This document shows positions 1-10,816 of a stretch of DNA of 64,000 nucleotides, piece after piece. The stretch's first letter is position 1. Every line of letters starts with the position of its first letter. The notes under the pieces are model-generated. The model worked only from the letters and a program-made list of their open reading frames with translations, was not told the DNA's origin and did no database searches. The stretch is from Ixodes scapularis. Taxonomy: Eukaryota > Arthropoda > Arachnida > Ixodida > Ixodidae. The stretch spans positions 174,340,995 to 174,404,994 of the forward strand of contig NW_024609835.1 of the NCBI RefSeq assembly GCF_016920785.2, written 5' to 3'. The position numbers and the translations under genes were made by a program.

Positions 1-139
1 TCATAGACGACCAACGATACTTGTTTCTGCAGCCAATCTGTTATTTTCACTTCAGACGTGCGTGCACTATATGGAAAAGTCAATAGCTCCTACTTCAGAA
101 AAAAAAAATGGATGTCAGTTGAGAGTATGTACGCTGCGT

Positions 140-223
140 TCAGTTCGATGGCGTCGCATTGTTTGTCAAACCGTCACTTGTTTGTGAAATAATCACGGTG
201 TAGGTTATCATCGTTCCTGCCAT
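140..223 (-). CDS. Gustatory-receptor-like protein, last exon and stop
   Basis: Twenty-seven codons plus TGA, phase 0, after a strong acceptor (TTTTTTGTTTCAG at 224-236). The peptide begins MAGTMITYTVIISQT, which is the family's diagnostic C-terminal TY....Q signature in the seventh membrane span. Splicing the three exons gives about 371-375 residues, normal for the family. The two phase-0 introns near the C-terminus fit the conserved gene structure known for arthropod gustatory receptors. Confidence 0.78.
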   Translation of the reverse strand: MAGTMITYTVIISQTSDGLTNNATPSN

Positions 224-1638
224 CTGAAACAAAAAAGATTATCACGTAAGTTGTTTCGTTATCAGCACCCCGAAACCCGCATAGCTTCACAAATGGGCTT
301 TTGAGTCCCAAGCGTAAATGGAACAAATTTCAGGCATGAATTGGCAGAAATTCCAGCTTTGGTTTCGGGCGAGTGTGTTCCGCACCGTAATTTTTCCTTT
401 TTCTTTTTTTTTCTGTGGTGAGCCCTGGTTGCCTTAGTGTTCATGTTAAAGGAGCTCGTGAGCTTATTTGTTATGCATTGGGCGCTCCGGGGAAATGTCC
501 AGATGTGTTTCTTCACTACAGAAATTAAATGCGCATTGTCGCAAGTTCAATCTTCGGTGGAGTGTATACCACTAGCAATTCAGTAGAAATTTTGAAATCG
601 GGAGAGGTTAGCGTTATTTGACTAAAAATTATGAGCAATTTTCGCACATCACTATATGCTATCCATCTCAATCTACGTGCCTTCATTTGCTGCCGTGTTT
701 TTGTTAAAAATTGCCAAATATTGCGTATAAATTCTTCATCAAGGACACGTCCTGCGAAATTGGCATCTTATTACAACCGCTAGCACTGACCCCGGCGGAG
801 GCTAAGCGTGCGGCGATATATCTTTGTTTTTTTATTTGGCAAAGAAAAACTTACGGGTTACATTTTTACCGGACACCCATTATACCCCTTCCGCGCTCGA
901 CACGTGAGAGAGCAACTATAGTCACTCCATAAACTGCACGTTTCCTTCGACATGTTCAGAAACTGCCATGCAAACGAAGGATGCTGGCATATTTTATGGC
1001 TATCTTAATTTTTTTTTGTCTTCTCTCTGGTACCCCTCTTTCCGCGGGATCACGATTACTTGTGCAGTTTGTCGTTAAATACACCCGCCGATACTGAATT
1101 CAGGGTCAATTACACAAAAAAGTCATTAGTTTTACTCCTAAAACAAACGCAGGACCTTGAGCACTTTTTGCACTATTCTGCTAGAGTTATGCTTCAAAGT
1201 CATACATATCCGTAACAAATAGTACACGATTATTTGTAAACAATAAATAGTACACTGCTTCCTAGCCTCTTGGTTCAGTCGTACTAAAAAGACTTCGGTT
1301 TATGGTGCTTACATGTATTTCAGTTATTACTCATCGTTACAGCCCTGTCAGTTTGTTGAATTCTTAAATGTAGAGCCTACTTTACATTGTGACACTTTAA
1401 ATTTTAAGCGATAAAGGTTATAATCACTACTATAACTTTATAACCTACTCAAAAGCAACGAATTGACAAATTGCGTTTATCGATGGGGCCTTTCAAATTA
1501 CCTATGCCATTTCACTTATTTTGCAGTGTTTCAGAATAATGCGCAAAAACACTTTAAAATATTTAACAGTTAGAATGACTCGTTAAATAAATAGATAGGA
1601 ATGTAAGTTCACCTGCATTCGCAACATCTGTAACTTAC
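224..1638 (-). other. Gustatory receptor intron 2
   Basis: AT-rich intron of the receptor gene. I see no second gene, repeat array or transposon end in it; short open frames on both strands have no recognisable protein. Confidence 0.6.
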
Positions 1639-1728
1639 CGACACAAGCAGAGACTTGTTGAGACGGAAGAATCCACCGCCGCTGAGGCACATGTCGTCGG
1701 GATCAATGGTCTCGTGCAAATACCGGAG
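1639..1728 (-). CDS. Gustatory-receptor-like protein, second exon
   Basis: Thirty codons in phase 0, between a CAG acceptor at 1729-1731 and a GTAAGT donor at 1633-1638. The peptide contains GGGFFRLNKSLLVS, matching the loop before the last membrane span in gustatory receptors, where a G.FF.L..sLL pattern is usual. It is too short to appear in simple ORF calling, and was found by looking for phase-0 exons downstream of the main exon. Confidence 0.78.
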
Positions 1729-3873
1729 CTGCCGAACACATCGCACATAATGCTCAATGTACATATTCAGACATGTGAAATATTACTAGTAATGAGAATG
1801 GCGAATGAAGTCGACCTCGCTAACGTTGACCCCAATCGTTCTTAGCTACTTTAAGAAAACCGCATAAGCCAGTTTCTTAAGGAATCGCACTACGATTTAG
1901 AAATTCTTGTAAATGGCGCATTTTGGGCATGAACCATTTTAACAATGACCTTGTTCAGTTAGGTAAAGAAAGAAACAAAAATAAGAACCCTTTTTTTCTA
2001 AGCGTACTGTGTCCATCTGTGACGGGCACAGATCTGACTGGCGCAATATACAGTGAAACTGCAGCAGCTGCTTGATCGCGCAGATAGCGAGCCTAGAGAA
2101 CGAGAAATAAATTAAGAAGGAAAGAAAAAAAAAAGAATGAAGAGAAAGAGAGGGCTAGAGAGGGCTAGAGAGAGAGAGAGACAGCGACTCTAATCATGGG
2201 GTGTTTGGAATTTAATCACGGACACCTGCTTCACAGATTGGTTGCTCATGCGCGTGCACTCGTCTCCGTGTGGCGAGGTGGGAAAGCAAGCGTAGAGGCT
2301 GAGAATGAGCTAAATACTTTACCGAAGAATACATCTTACTTCGCGAAAATCCAATGGCTTTGGCGCCGACACCTTCTGCATCATATAAGGGACGTGCCAT
2401 CATCAGGGTTTCCTCCTTTGAATCGGAAGGGCTGGCTGCCGCCATGTATTATAGTGGACAGACTTTGAAAGAGTGAAGATAGCCGTCTCTATTACCTTGG
2501 CGAATCCCGTATCTCGGTGCGCCTTACACCGCGAAAATGCAATGGCCTTGGAAGCTTTTGCGTAGTCGGAACGGCTGGAGGCGCGCAGCCTCTGGGTTTT
2601 TTCCTTTGAACTGGGAAGCTGCTGCGATCTATTGTCGTGCAAAAACTTGGAGACAACGGAAATAGACGTTTTTTCTATCTTGTCAAATCCGGTGTCTCGG
2701 CGCGTCGGCGGCAGCCTTGTCTCTCGGCTGAGCGCGAAAGCTTGGACAGCGCGATGCTCATGGGTTCTCTTGGACGCGGGCTGTCCACGCCGACAAGGGA
2801 AGATTTTATGCTAAAGGCGCACTGTCCAATGCAAATGACCGGTGTAGAATGTGTTCGACTATACTTCGTTTCCCCTTAAGTCCTGGCGAAACCGGTGCCA
2901 CGAACTGATGAGGCCAATAAGATAGCATCAAGAGCGTACCTTCGTGGTGTTCGTAATATTTCTGCACGTGTTATATCATTGCTGAGCCAAACATAAACAG
3001 AAAAGGTTCAGTGACTTGCGCTTTTAATAGTACCTGATTGGTCCCATTAGATCGTCGTGTAGGCTGAATCTGGACTTGAGCTGAAAGGAGGTATAGTCAA
3101 GTATTTGAGTAAAATGTCACGGACCCTCAGTATCCTTCACAGTAAATCCAATCTACTCTAGAAAATGTACCATAATAACGCGCTTTTAGTTTGCGTGTAT
3201 TCGTTTCTGTGTTTTTTATCGTTAGACTGCGCTCTGACTTATGATCAAACCAAGTGTAAAAATGCTGCTTACTAATACGGGATAATGATGATGGTGGTGA
3301 CTGCGAGAGAGCAAACAACAAAGAAAAATGTCTGTGCCTGATAGGCGAAGGTAGACGTTCCTACCTTTCTGATTCAGGAGCTCTAAGTCACCCCAGATAT
3401 TAAACTGCCCGCAAAAAGCAACAGGACGTAGTAGTGCGTTGCGTTTTCTCAGGTAATAGCCTCGTGTACAGAAGCGATGAAGTTGAAAGCTACGCGTTTT
3501 TTATATCTTAGTTCAGCATTTGTACGTCTAAAATATATGTTAGCGACTCCATAAAATGCTTCATATTGACATGATGAACAGATCAGCGCACACAAAGACA
3601 AGGACAGAGAAAAGGAACATGCAGGACACACAAGCGCTGTCATCATACCAACTCGCCCAACTTACACTTCTGCTCCATATTGGCTCTGCATGTTGGGGAA
3701 AGTCTTTGTGTGTACACTCTTTATTCTTCAAACGACCTTTATACCTGTTGCGTGTATCCATCCGTTACTTCAAACGTGAACGCAATTTTTGTGACGTTCT
3801 TGAGTTTCTGTGCCTGAAAAAGAGCAGGAAAACATGTATTTTTGTTTTTAGAACGCAGTTGTCACTGTCTTAC
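1729..3873 (-). other. Gustatory receptor intron 1, with repeats
   Basis: Intron between the main and second exons. It holds a purine-rich (AG)n run at about 2100-2186, a GC-rich dispersed-repeat stretch at 2190-3060, and a stretch at about 3580-3720 whose ends are inverted copies of CACACAAAGAC, so probably a small SINE or MITE. The overlapping open frames look like repeat translations. Confidence 0.5.
2190..3060. repeat. Dispersed repeat, also present near 40770
   Basis: A GC-richer block in an AT-rich intron. Its right part (about 2905-3050, around CAGAAAAGGTTCAGTGAC) recurs in diverged form at about 40775-40920 in the V-ATPase intron, including a CAGTGACTT(G/C)CGCTTTT core. Ends and class are not resolved. 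Confidence 0.4.
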
Positions 3874-4827
3874 CTCATCAGTCAGAGCTTGGCTGACGCA
3901 GGCCATGTCTATGAAGGCGAACGAAGAATACAGGCAGTACGATGCGGACAACGTAATTTGTGGCGCGAAGAGCCCTTCGTAAAATATCGCATACCAGACG
4001 ACGCAGACAAGAAGAATAAGGCCTGCAGACATCGCTGCCAGGGGTACATGCCAGATGGCGTTAAAGGAATCTTTCAGATCCCGGATGACTCCAAGGTTGT
4101 ACCGAATGACCTCAAGTTGTCGAGGCAACTGCCTGTCACATCGAGCAGACCGGGATTTGCAGCAACTTTCAAAGCTTTTAAGCTGAGCCTGAAGATAATC
4201 CACGAAGACGGCAGAGCAGGACCTCAGGACGATGTAGGGGAGAGCATCATATAGGATGTAGTTCACTCCAAACAAGACACCACTGGGTATACCCAGAAAA
4301 CGTAAATTTGCGGGGAGCAGTTCCATTACGCTGACCGTGAAATATATTGTCAACATTACATAAGTGCTTATCACCCCCAAAACAACGAGGGATCGACAAA
4401 AGAATGACCACCGGTGCCTCCAGAGGCCTCGGACGCCTCGACTAGCTGGCGAGAACCCTGAGATGGTTTCGTATGTTGACGATTTTCTGAAGAACTCGAG
4501 AAGCCTGCTCGACCCAGTGGCCATGGTGGCAGTATTAACCAAGATCTTCAAGCAGAGCATACAGCGCAAAAGGAGCATGAGAGACGCGGTAAAGGCACGG
4601 GAGAGGTCTCTGAATACGAAAGAAATTTTTATGATGGAGAACATTTCAAACGCAAAGAAAAAGGACACGATTAACGCCGAGTAAATGGTGTATAATGTCT
4701 TCCACGTGACCTCTGCATTTTCCAGTGGCTTCCGAAAGTTCTGAATATAAAAGCATCCTCCGAGTCGGCACAGTATTGCGTACGGAACAAATTGCCGCTG
4801 CATGAACGAACTCATTCCGTCCTCAAA
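3874..4827 (-). CDS. Gustatory-receptor-like 7TM protein, main exon
   Basis: This exon encodes most of an insect/arachnid gustatory-receptor-type membrane protein, a family of ligand-gated cation channels in chemosensory cells. It reads open for about 318 codons with hydrophobic stretches at roughly residues 40-65, 75-100, 140-167, 182-208, 262-287 and 290-315, six membrane spans; a seventh lies in the last exon. The N-terminal block QFVPYAILCRLGG is typical of chelicerate members. On the minus strand the exon is preceded by a pyrimidine-rich acceptor ending ACAG at 4828, so coding may begin in an unseen upstream exon; otherwise the first in-exon methionine is at 4815. An ATG at 4851 lies inside the apparent intron side. 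The exon ends GAG|GTAAGA at 3874, phase 0. The protein identity is inferred from topology and C-terminal motif; the ligand is unknown. Confidence 0.8.
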
Positions 4828-4851
4828 CTGTAAAAAAGAGGCACACGCCAA

Positions 4852-5801
4852 CGTTAATAGAGAATATTTGGACGTACTTTCTGCGTAATTTCTGATTGAT
4901 TTTCGTTAGATTTAGCAACAGAGTCTGGCAGTAAGCATAAGAAAAGTTATCTGTTAAAATGAAAAGAACTCTTGTCATACATTACTTTTTTTTCTAATTT
5001 GACAAAGTTATCTTCCCGAATTGGCCGCCAGACTTGACGGCATGCGAAATAGATAACATAAGCGTAACGACATGTAAGGATTCTACGCGCCTAAAAAACA
5101 AAAGTATTTTCCTCTCCCTTATCCGCATGGCCTTCCCGCCACCTCTCTTATTGAGAATGAATTCACGCCACTTGGAGGTCTTGTATATGTGCAGACCATA
5201 TCTCAGCTACAAAGTAAAACAAAGCGGTATGACGATCTTTTCTTCGATTTCGGGCACCTCTGGAGACAAATCAACCCTATTGATGGGGTAAAAATAAAAA
5301 AAAAATACATATAATTTTAATAGCATTTTAGGGAAGCTTACTCACTTGGATAACCTTCAGAAAAGTGGATCGTTTTTCTGTATGATTCAGGAAGTACTGG
5401 CACAAAAATGTTGCAAGATGCGAAAGTCTGTTGTCGCATCCAATTGAGTGAAAACGTGGCGTATATTATTGACCTTACGTCGATTCGGCCCAAGGCTCTC
5501 ACTCTCAAGTCGGACACGTGGAGTTCCAATCGTGACCTGGCATCATCATGGGGTGTTTCACATTCGTTATTTACGAATTTGTGAAGGTGGCTCAAAATAT
5601 TATGGCGATGGCTGGCTCAACGGAATGACAAAAATATTGAACCGCTCTATTTCATTCTTCCGTGATTGGTGTGGCAATATATTGATCAAAGCGCTTGTTC
5701 AAAAAGTTTAAACTTGAAGAGCTGACAATGTTTTTGTTTTGCCTGGGTCATCTTTTTTTTTTTTTTTTTTTTTTTAAGTTAGGAATAAACAGAGACCGGC
5801 T
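4852..5801. other. Intergenic, no supported gene
   Basis: Upstream side of the receptor gene. A minus-strand open frame (5338-5595) ends next to a GTGAGT donor-like site but its phase does not join the main receptor exon, so it is not accepted as the 5' exon. A T-run occupies about 5752-5775. Confidence 0.45.
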
Positions 5802-5803
5802 TA

Positions 5804-5959
5804 AAGGCCCGTTCACACTCTTGCAACCGAGTGCGACCGAGAGAGACCAAACCGGTTTTTAAGCCTCTTGCGATCTCTTAGGACCAGCTCCGCTCAGTGC
5901 ATCCGGTCCCAAGAAGTCTTTCTCGGTCGTACTCGGTTGCAAGAGTGTGAACGCGCCTT
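5804..5959. mobile_element. Short MITE with 45-bp inverted ends
   Basis: The two ends are inverted copies over about 45 bp, beginning AAGGC(C/G)CGTTCACACTC and including GCAACCGAGT. TA dinucleotides flank both sides (5802-5803, 5960-5961), suggesting a TA target duplication. No coding capacity. It abuts element 1 ten bases to the left. Confidence 0.7.
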
Positions 5960-5972
5960 TAGAAGCATAGCG

Positions 5973-6835
5973 GGGTGATTTCAGATAAGATCGAACAGGG
6001 GGTGGCTGGTCGACCTTTTTAATTTGTTTCATAATTTTATATGTTGTTTCCCGATGTCCAAAATGAACAAAATCAGAATTATTTTCACCCAGAAAAAAAA
6101 TTGTCGAACGCAAAAAATCGTACATCACGTAGAGGTGGAAAGTCGCATTTGCTTGCATAGCCGGAGGGGGCAACTTTGGTGATTAATAACTAAAGTTATA
6201 CTTCTTAGGTGAGTTTCATAATATTTTAGTATAATCTGTATGTACTTAGCAATGCGAAAAAAAATATTGTTATTGTTTAGTATGTTTAAAAAAATTAATA
6301 AAAAACATAAATTTCGGCTTCTTGACCGTTTTTCCCCCCAATTTGCAGGCCTGTATCTTAGGAAATAATTTAGTCACAAACGTCATATTTTCATTTAATA
6401 CGCTACTCATAAATGGAAGTACATTAACTAAAATTCAAATTTATTTAGGTGCGGGTTGGGGAGATTTTGGCAAGCAAACACGAGACAAGCACCAAAATAA
6501 AAAAAAAATTTAAGGGCGATTTAAAAAAAAAAAAACCCGTTCTCGATTTTTTTTAAACTCTGACCGGTCAGTCTACTCTATTTGGGGGTTAATATCCATT
6601 AAAAAAGATGTCGCATTATATTGATGGTGTAATAGATACAGCACCTCTACCGAGCCCCTTCTGCGAAGCTCGGCACGGTGTATCCCTGTGGTGCGACGCA
6701 GTTATTGCGACTTCTTACTTTGAGAGAAAAGTAATTTTTTTATTCATTCGAGTATAGCCAGTAATAGTTTGTCACATCTTTGTCACGTTATAATAAATTG
6801 AACATTAAATATAAGAAATTGCACATAATATACAA
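5973..6835 (+). repeat. Left terminal inverted repeat of element 1
   Basis: About 860 bp, matching the reverse complement of 16080-17453 once the 520-bp Penelope fragment there is discounted. Identity looks about 95 percent by eye. It includes an internal landmark GGCCTGTATCTTAGGAAATA at 6349 and GACCGGTCAGTCTACTC near 6560. Confidence 0.85.
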
Positions 6836-8043
6836 CAGATTCCTGCCTTCATAGGTTTCAAAATTAACAGATTTTGGCGCAAACATTTTCTGACGGTGTG
6901 CACTTAGAGTTTCTTCCAAGGGGATCCGACAGTCTGTGCCACTTGCAAGTCGCAGGTCGAAGCTTCTGATGTTTTGCATAGCCACACATGCCACGACTGA
7001 ATACCAGGAAAGGCGCGCGCTCCCACCCACTCTTCATTTTTGCGCTGACGGAATTCAACAACCTCGTCTTTGTCCAAAAGTGTGAAATTCACTCCTTTTA
7101 GTTATTGGGAAAGACTGTTCACCATGCATTTTGCAGACTGTATGGCCTTTCCTGGGAGCTGTCTCAAGTTGTGAAGCGTTGCTTGGTGTTTGACGAGTCC
7201 TCCAACTCCGTCACACGCGTTTTTTCCGTGCCCAGTGGCTGAGAATAGCCATTGTGCTTTGGGAAAAACATTTTTTTGGAATTCATGAAGTTGGAAGCGA
7301 TTCTTGAAGTGACTGGCGGCTCCGTCACTTACACAAGTCAAATGAGAGTAGACAGCAAGGTTGTCATCGACCCACTTTCTCACTTTTTGTACAGCCAGAC
7401 AGGCATGAGCGGAGTTATGGTGCAAGTCGTCACTGATGACGGCAAAACTGTATGTCGACTTTCTAGTAGTCACCACACACGTAAATATTGAGACCTGTTT
7501 TTTTTTTCCAGTGGTACGCTTGAATCACTTCAGGAAGGATAACAGTCCAGTTTTCAGCGAAGTCGAAGTGGAAGACAATGCTACCACGCTGCGCGCACTG
7601 CTTTGCTTCATAGATGGCTTTGCCTTGCGTCTGTCTGATATGGTTGTGAATGATCCACCTTGAGACAGACACACGAAGCTCCTCCAGAAAAGTGACCGGA
7701 TCTAAAGTCTTCACGAGCTCGCCTGACTCCCATGCTGCCAAAACTATCTCTTCATCCTCGGAAATGTTGAGTTTTTCAAGTGTGAGAGACTGGCCTTTGG
7801 GACAATGGTCACATTCGCCTAAAAGGCACTGGCGCGATGGCGGGTTGCAAATGAATGCAGAGTTCAATTCCGCTGCGTCAAGTTGTGAGCCAGAAGCGTT
7901 TTGTAGAGAGGCGACACAGAGGTTGTAGTTTGCGCAGTACACACAAACGCACGCTTCTTGCTGGGGATTGCATTTAACCCATCGGGGTCGCAGGGAGTAA
8001 AACTTCGTCAATCCGATGCCGGAGTCGGGATGGTCACTTTTAT

Positions 8044-9320
8044 GAATCCCGGAGAAAAGCTCACCGGAGAAAAGCTCACCGAAAAACCGGCGGATGCGGA
8101 GAAAAGCTCACCGGCCATTGAGCGTATGCGGAGGAAAGCTCATCGATATTTTTTTCTTCTTTTTATATGAAGGCTGCGTGATTATGCGCAAAATGTATAA
8201 ATTTCTTGTCATTAAAATTCGTCAGCTTTGTAAAAAAAGAAAACGTCATTTAATATAATATTTGATAAACATTTTTAGGTATACTGCTCCCAAATTAATA
8301 ATTGCGGGCGAGTGTTTTCTATGGCTTACTTTCTTGGCAACTAAAGCCTAACTGAAAACTTTATAAACTTGAAGAACAGGAAAAAGTTCGAAAACTCAAT
8401 AATGTCTGCCTAAGACCTAAAAATCAAAACTGTAAATGCCCAAAATTCGAAAGTGCATGCGCAACAACTCTGTGCCTGAAATTCTCTTTGAGGCTTTTGT
8501 TAACCTTTGAAAGCAGGATAAAACAGACAGTAGGATATCGAGGCTTCTTTCTTGTACGGACATGAACGTTTTCTAGCCGTTCGTGCTGGTGTTTTCACAC
8601 GTTGCCTTTGCGTGAAAGTGCCCTTCTGCAGCGAACCACCCATGACCTTCAGAGCTGCACACTGGCACCGTTGTTACTCTTGACCTATATAAGAAGTTGT
8701 CTTCTTATATAGGTCAAACACGACAGGACGAAGCTGTTCTCGAAACTAAAGGTTTGTTAGTCAAATTAACAGAAAAAGAACAGCTTAGCCGCCACTGATT
8801 ACATCAACAAACACCTACTTATATATTAGGCACTACATAATATTTGGAGCTGAAACGGTTCACCCCACCGCTATTCATATTAGCTCGCAAAAAAACGCAC
8901 CTCTTTATCTGACAGAGCTACCGACGGCGCACCCTCAGCTGTCAATAAATTGTTGTCTCGTTTACCGGTGTACGATGTTCTGGTTTTATAACCCCTTGCG
9001 GCTTCATTAATGTACAAAATGGGAGATTACCGATTTCTGAGGAATTAGTAAATATGCGCAAGTAGCTTCAAGAATATTACAAAAAGGATGATTTATTTTT
9101 AATGAAGTGATGAATGCGAATTCTGTTAAATTGCCACGTTTAACGCAAAATCCGCTAATCTAAAAAAAAGAAAGGTGAGCTTTTTTCCGTATCAGCTCAA
9201 AGGCCGGTGAGCTTTTCTCCGTATCTGCCGGTTTTGCGGTGAGCTTATCTCCGGTGAGCTTATCTCCGGTGAGCTTTTCTCCGGTGAGCTTTTCTCCGGT
9301 GAGCTTTTCTCCGCCGCCCC
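8044..9320. mobile_element. Foldback element A with GGTGAGCTTTTCTCC ends
   Basis: Both ends are short tandem arrays of a 15-bp unit, GGAGAAAAGCTCACC on the left (8052-8115) and its complement GGTGAGCTTTTCTCC on the right (9175-9313). The left outer end is GAATCCCGG, the same outermost bases as element B. An imperfect 8-bp target duplication, ACTTTTAT (8036-8043) and ACTTGAAT (9321-9328), flanks it; removing the element and one copy restores the transposase reading frame at the position predicted by the element 2 copy. The interior has no protein I recognise. By its likeness to element B it is probably a non-autonomous Mutator-like (MULE) element. Confidence 0.75.
8680..8717. other. Perfect 17-bp hairpin
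   Basis: Arms 8680-8696 and 8701-8717 (TTGACCTATATAAGAAG and its complement) around the 4-base loop TTGT, near the middle of element A. No other role is visible. Confidence 0.8.
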
Positions 9321-10232
9321 ACTTGAATATACACGAAACGCTTCTCTGATTGACCGTGTCATAAAACGTTTCGGCTTGAGCGTTTTCTGGCCATCGTGCA
9401 CAACGGAAATGACGTCTTTCTGATTGGGACTCTGCCTAGAACACTCTAACTCGTCTTTCATGTAGTACTCAACCGCTGCAGATATGTTTTCAGGGCTCAC
9501 CTTACACCTTGTATAGGGATCGGGCACATACCACACGCCGTGGTCCTCGCTCAGCTTCCGGGACCTATTAATGATGTAGATCGATGCCTCTGGGGTGATT
9601 TTCTGGACTTCATTTCTTGTCAAGGTTGATGGCAGGAGGGTCAGCAATTGACAGCGTTCCCGGGGAGAGGCTGTGGTCGCAAAGGCGTGGCGAATGTTGT
9701 CCGCCCACTCGGTGCATGTGGAGCACTTTTGCTCCGACGACCCCGATGCCACGTTTTCATCGTACGCAAGACGCATCCTGGAGCGCAAATTCTCAGTCAC
9801 AACCTGCTCCAACTACGTCTGTTTCCTCTTTACATAGGCAGGCCTGTCTCGACTTCTTACTTCACTTGGTGGTCTTAGTGGTGACACAAACGTTGAACGT
9901 TCGCTGCGGTTGAGGTCTTCAATGGCCTCCTCAGGAGGCATAAAGCTGTCACCGCCCAACTCTGAGCTTCGCAAAGATATTTGGTTGGTGAAATGCGTAA
10001 AGCAATTGTAGCACAGGTAGTCCAGCTTGCTCACTTCCATGGAGCTGCCAGACGGGAGAATTCGCTTCAAACAGTCCCCATCGAGCTCTCTCACACTGCG
10101 AAAATTTCGCTGCATCGGGATCTTCTTTTTGTGCTTTGCAAGGTAATCTGCGCAAAACACTCGCTCCGAGCTGTGTTGTCGCCATAACGAGCTCATTATG
10201 AATAAAAAGTCAACACGAAGTAAAGGAACCAA

Positions 10233-10808
10233 ATTGCGGGTTTAAACTGTGGCTCAGCCGGAGTAGCGCAGGTTAGTGACAAGTTGAAACAGGGACGCTC
10301 CTTCGTTCGAAGCACACAATTATACACAGAACTACACAAATTACTCCAGCAACGAAGCTCCAATCGTCGCAAAGAAAGAAAGAGAGAAAGTCTCCGGGCA
10401 AAGGAAATAGACAGCGGTGAAACTATTCAGTGTCGAATGCAGATATTTATGTTTTCTGCTGAAAGGCGTCCTTGAGTCACACCGTCACTCGTATCGGTTC
10501 CCCAAAAGAAACGCCGCCTTTTCGCTATCTGCCCAAAACCCTGCTTCCCACTAATCCCTTTTACTTTGAGGGTTTGTCCACATCCAAGCAGATCCTAATC
10601 ACCGCCGTCCAACTTCGCGGCAACGTTTATTGCTTCCCAACATTTTGGTAGACTCCGGATGGAGGACGAAGAGGGCAACACAGAACGATCACCAACTCAG
10701 CGCCGAAAGATTGTTGTCTCTTCCAGTTTATTAGGAAGCCCTAACCACCGACCTTCAGACGCCCGATAGATAGCCTCGCCTCCCCCCTCCCCTTTGCTGG
10801 CTCTCCAC
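10233..10808. other. Element 1 interior upstream of transposase
   Basis: Non-coding interior of element 1 between the transposase 5' end and the hAT insertion. It would hold the transposase promoter if one existed; I see no clear TATA box. Short open frames are not supported. Confidence 0.4.
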
Positions 10809-10816
10809 ATGCCAAG

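Larger units (their letters stand above)
6904..10232 (-). pseudogene. Transposase-like gene of element 1, broken
   Basis: Read 5' to 3' on the minus strand: an N-terminal part with a CYNC pair (likely start at 10196, MSSLWRQ; open from 10232), a CSTC motif near 9720, then RSIREAFRVY near 9345, a cysteine-rich block (LTKFYSLRPRWVKC, then CLLGECDHCPKG) at 8011-7780, FAENWTVILP, FAVISDDLHH, SDGAASHFKNR at about 7330 and ATGHGKNACDGVGG at about 7240, ending at 6904. The spaced acidic residues suggest a DDE-type nuclease, which is inference. Breaks: in-frame TAG at 9813-9815, element A between 8044 and 9320, a frame change in an A10 run near 7500, and TAA at 7102-7104. A second diverged copy lies in element 2. 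Similar SDG/HGK proteins are known to me as unnamed predicted proteins in cnidarians and arthropods. Confidence 0.75.

Noticed and set aside
4364..4684. Plus-strand 106-codon frame
   Set aside because: Antisense shadow of the gustatory receptor main exon.
5338..5595. Possible upstream exon of the gustatory receptor
   Set aside because: Its GTGAGT donor is in phase 1, and joining to the acceptor at 4828 gives an immediate stop.
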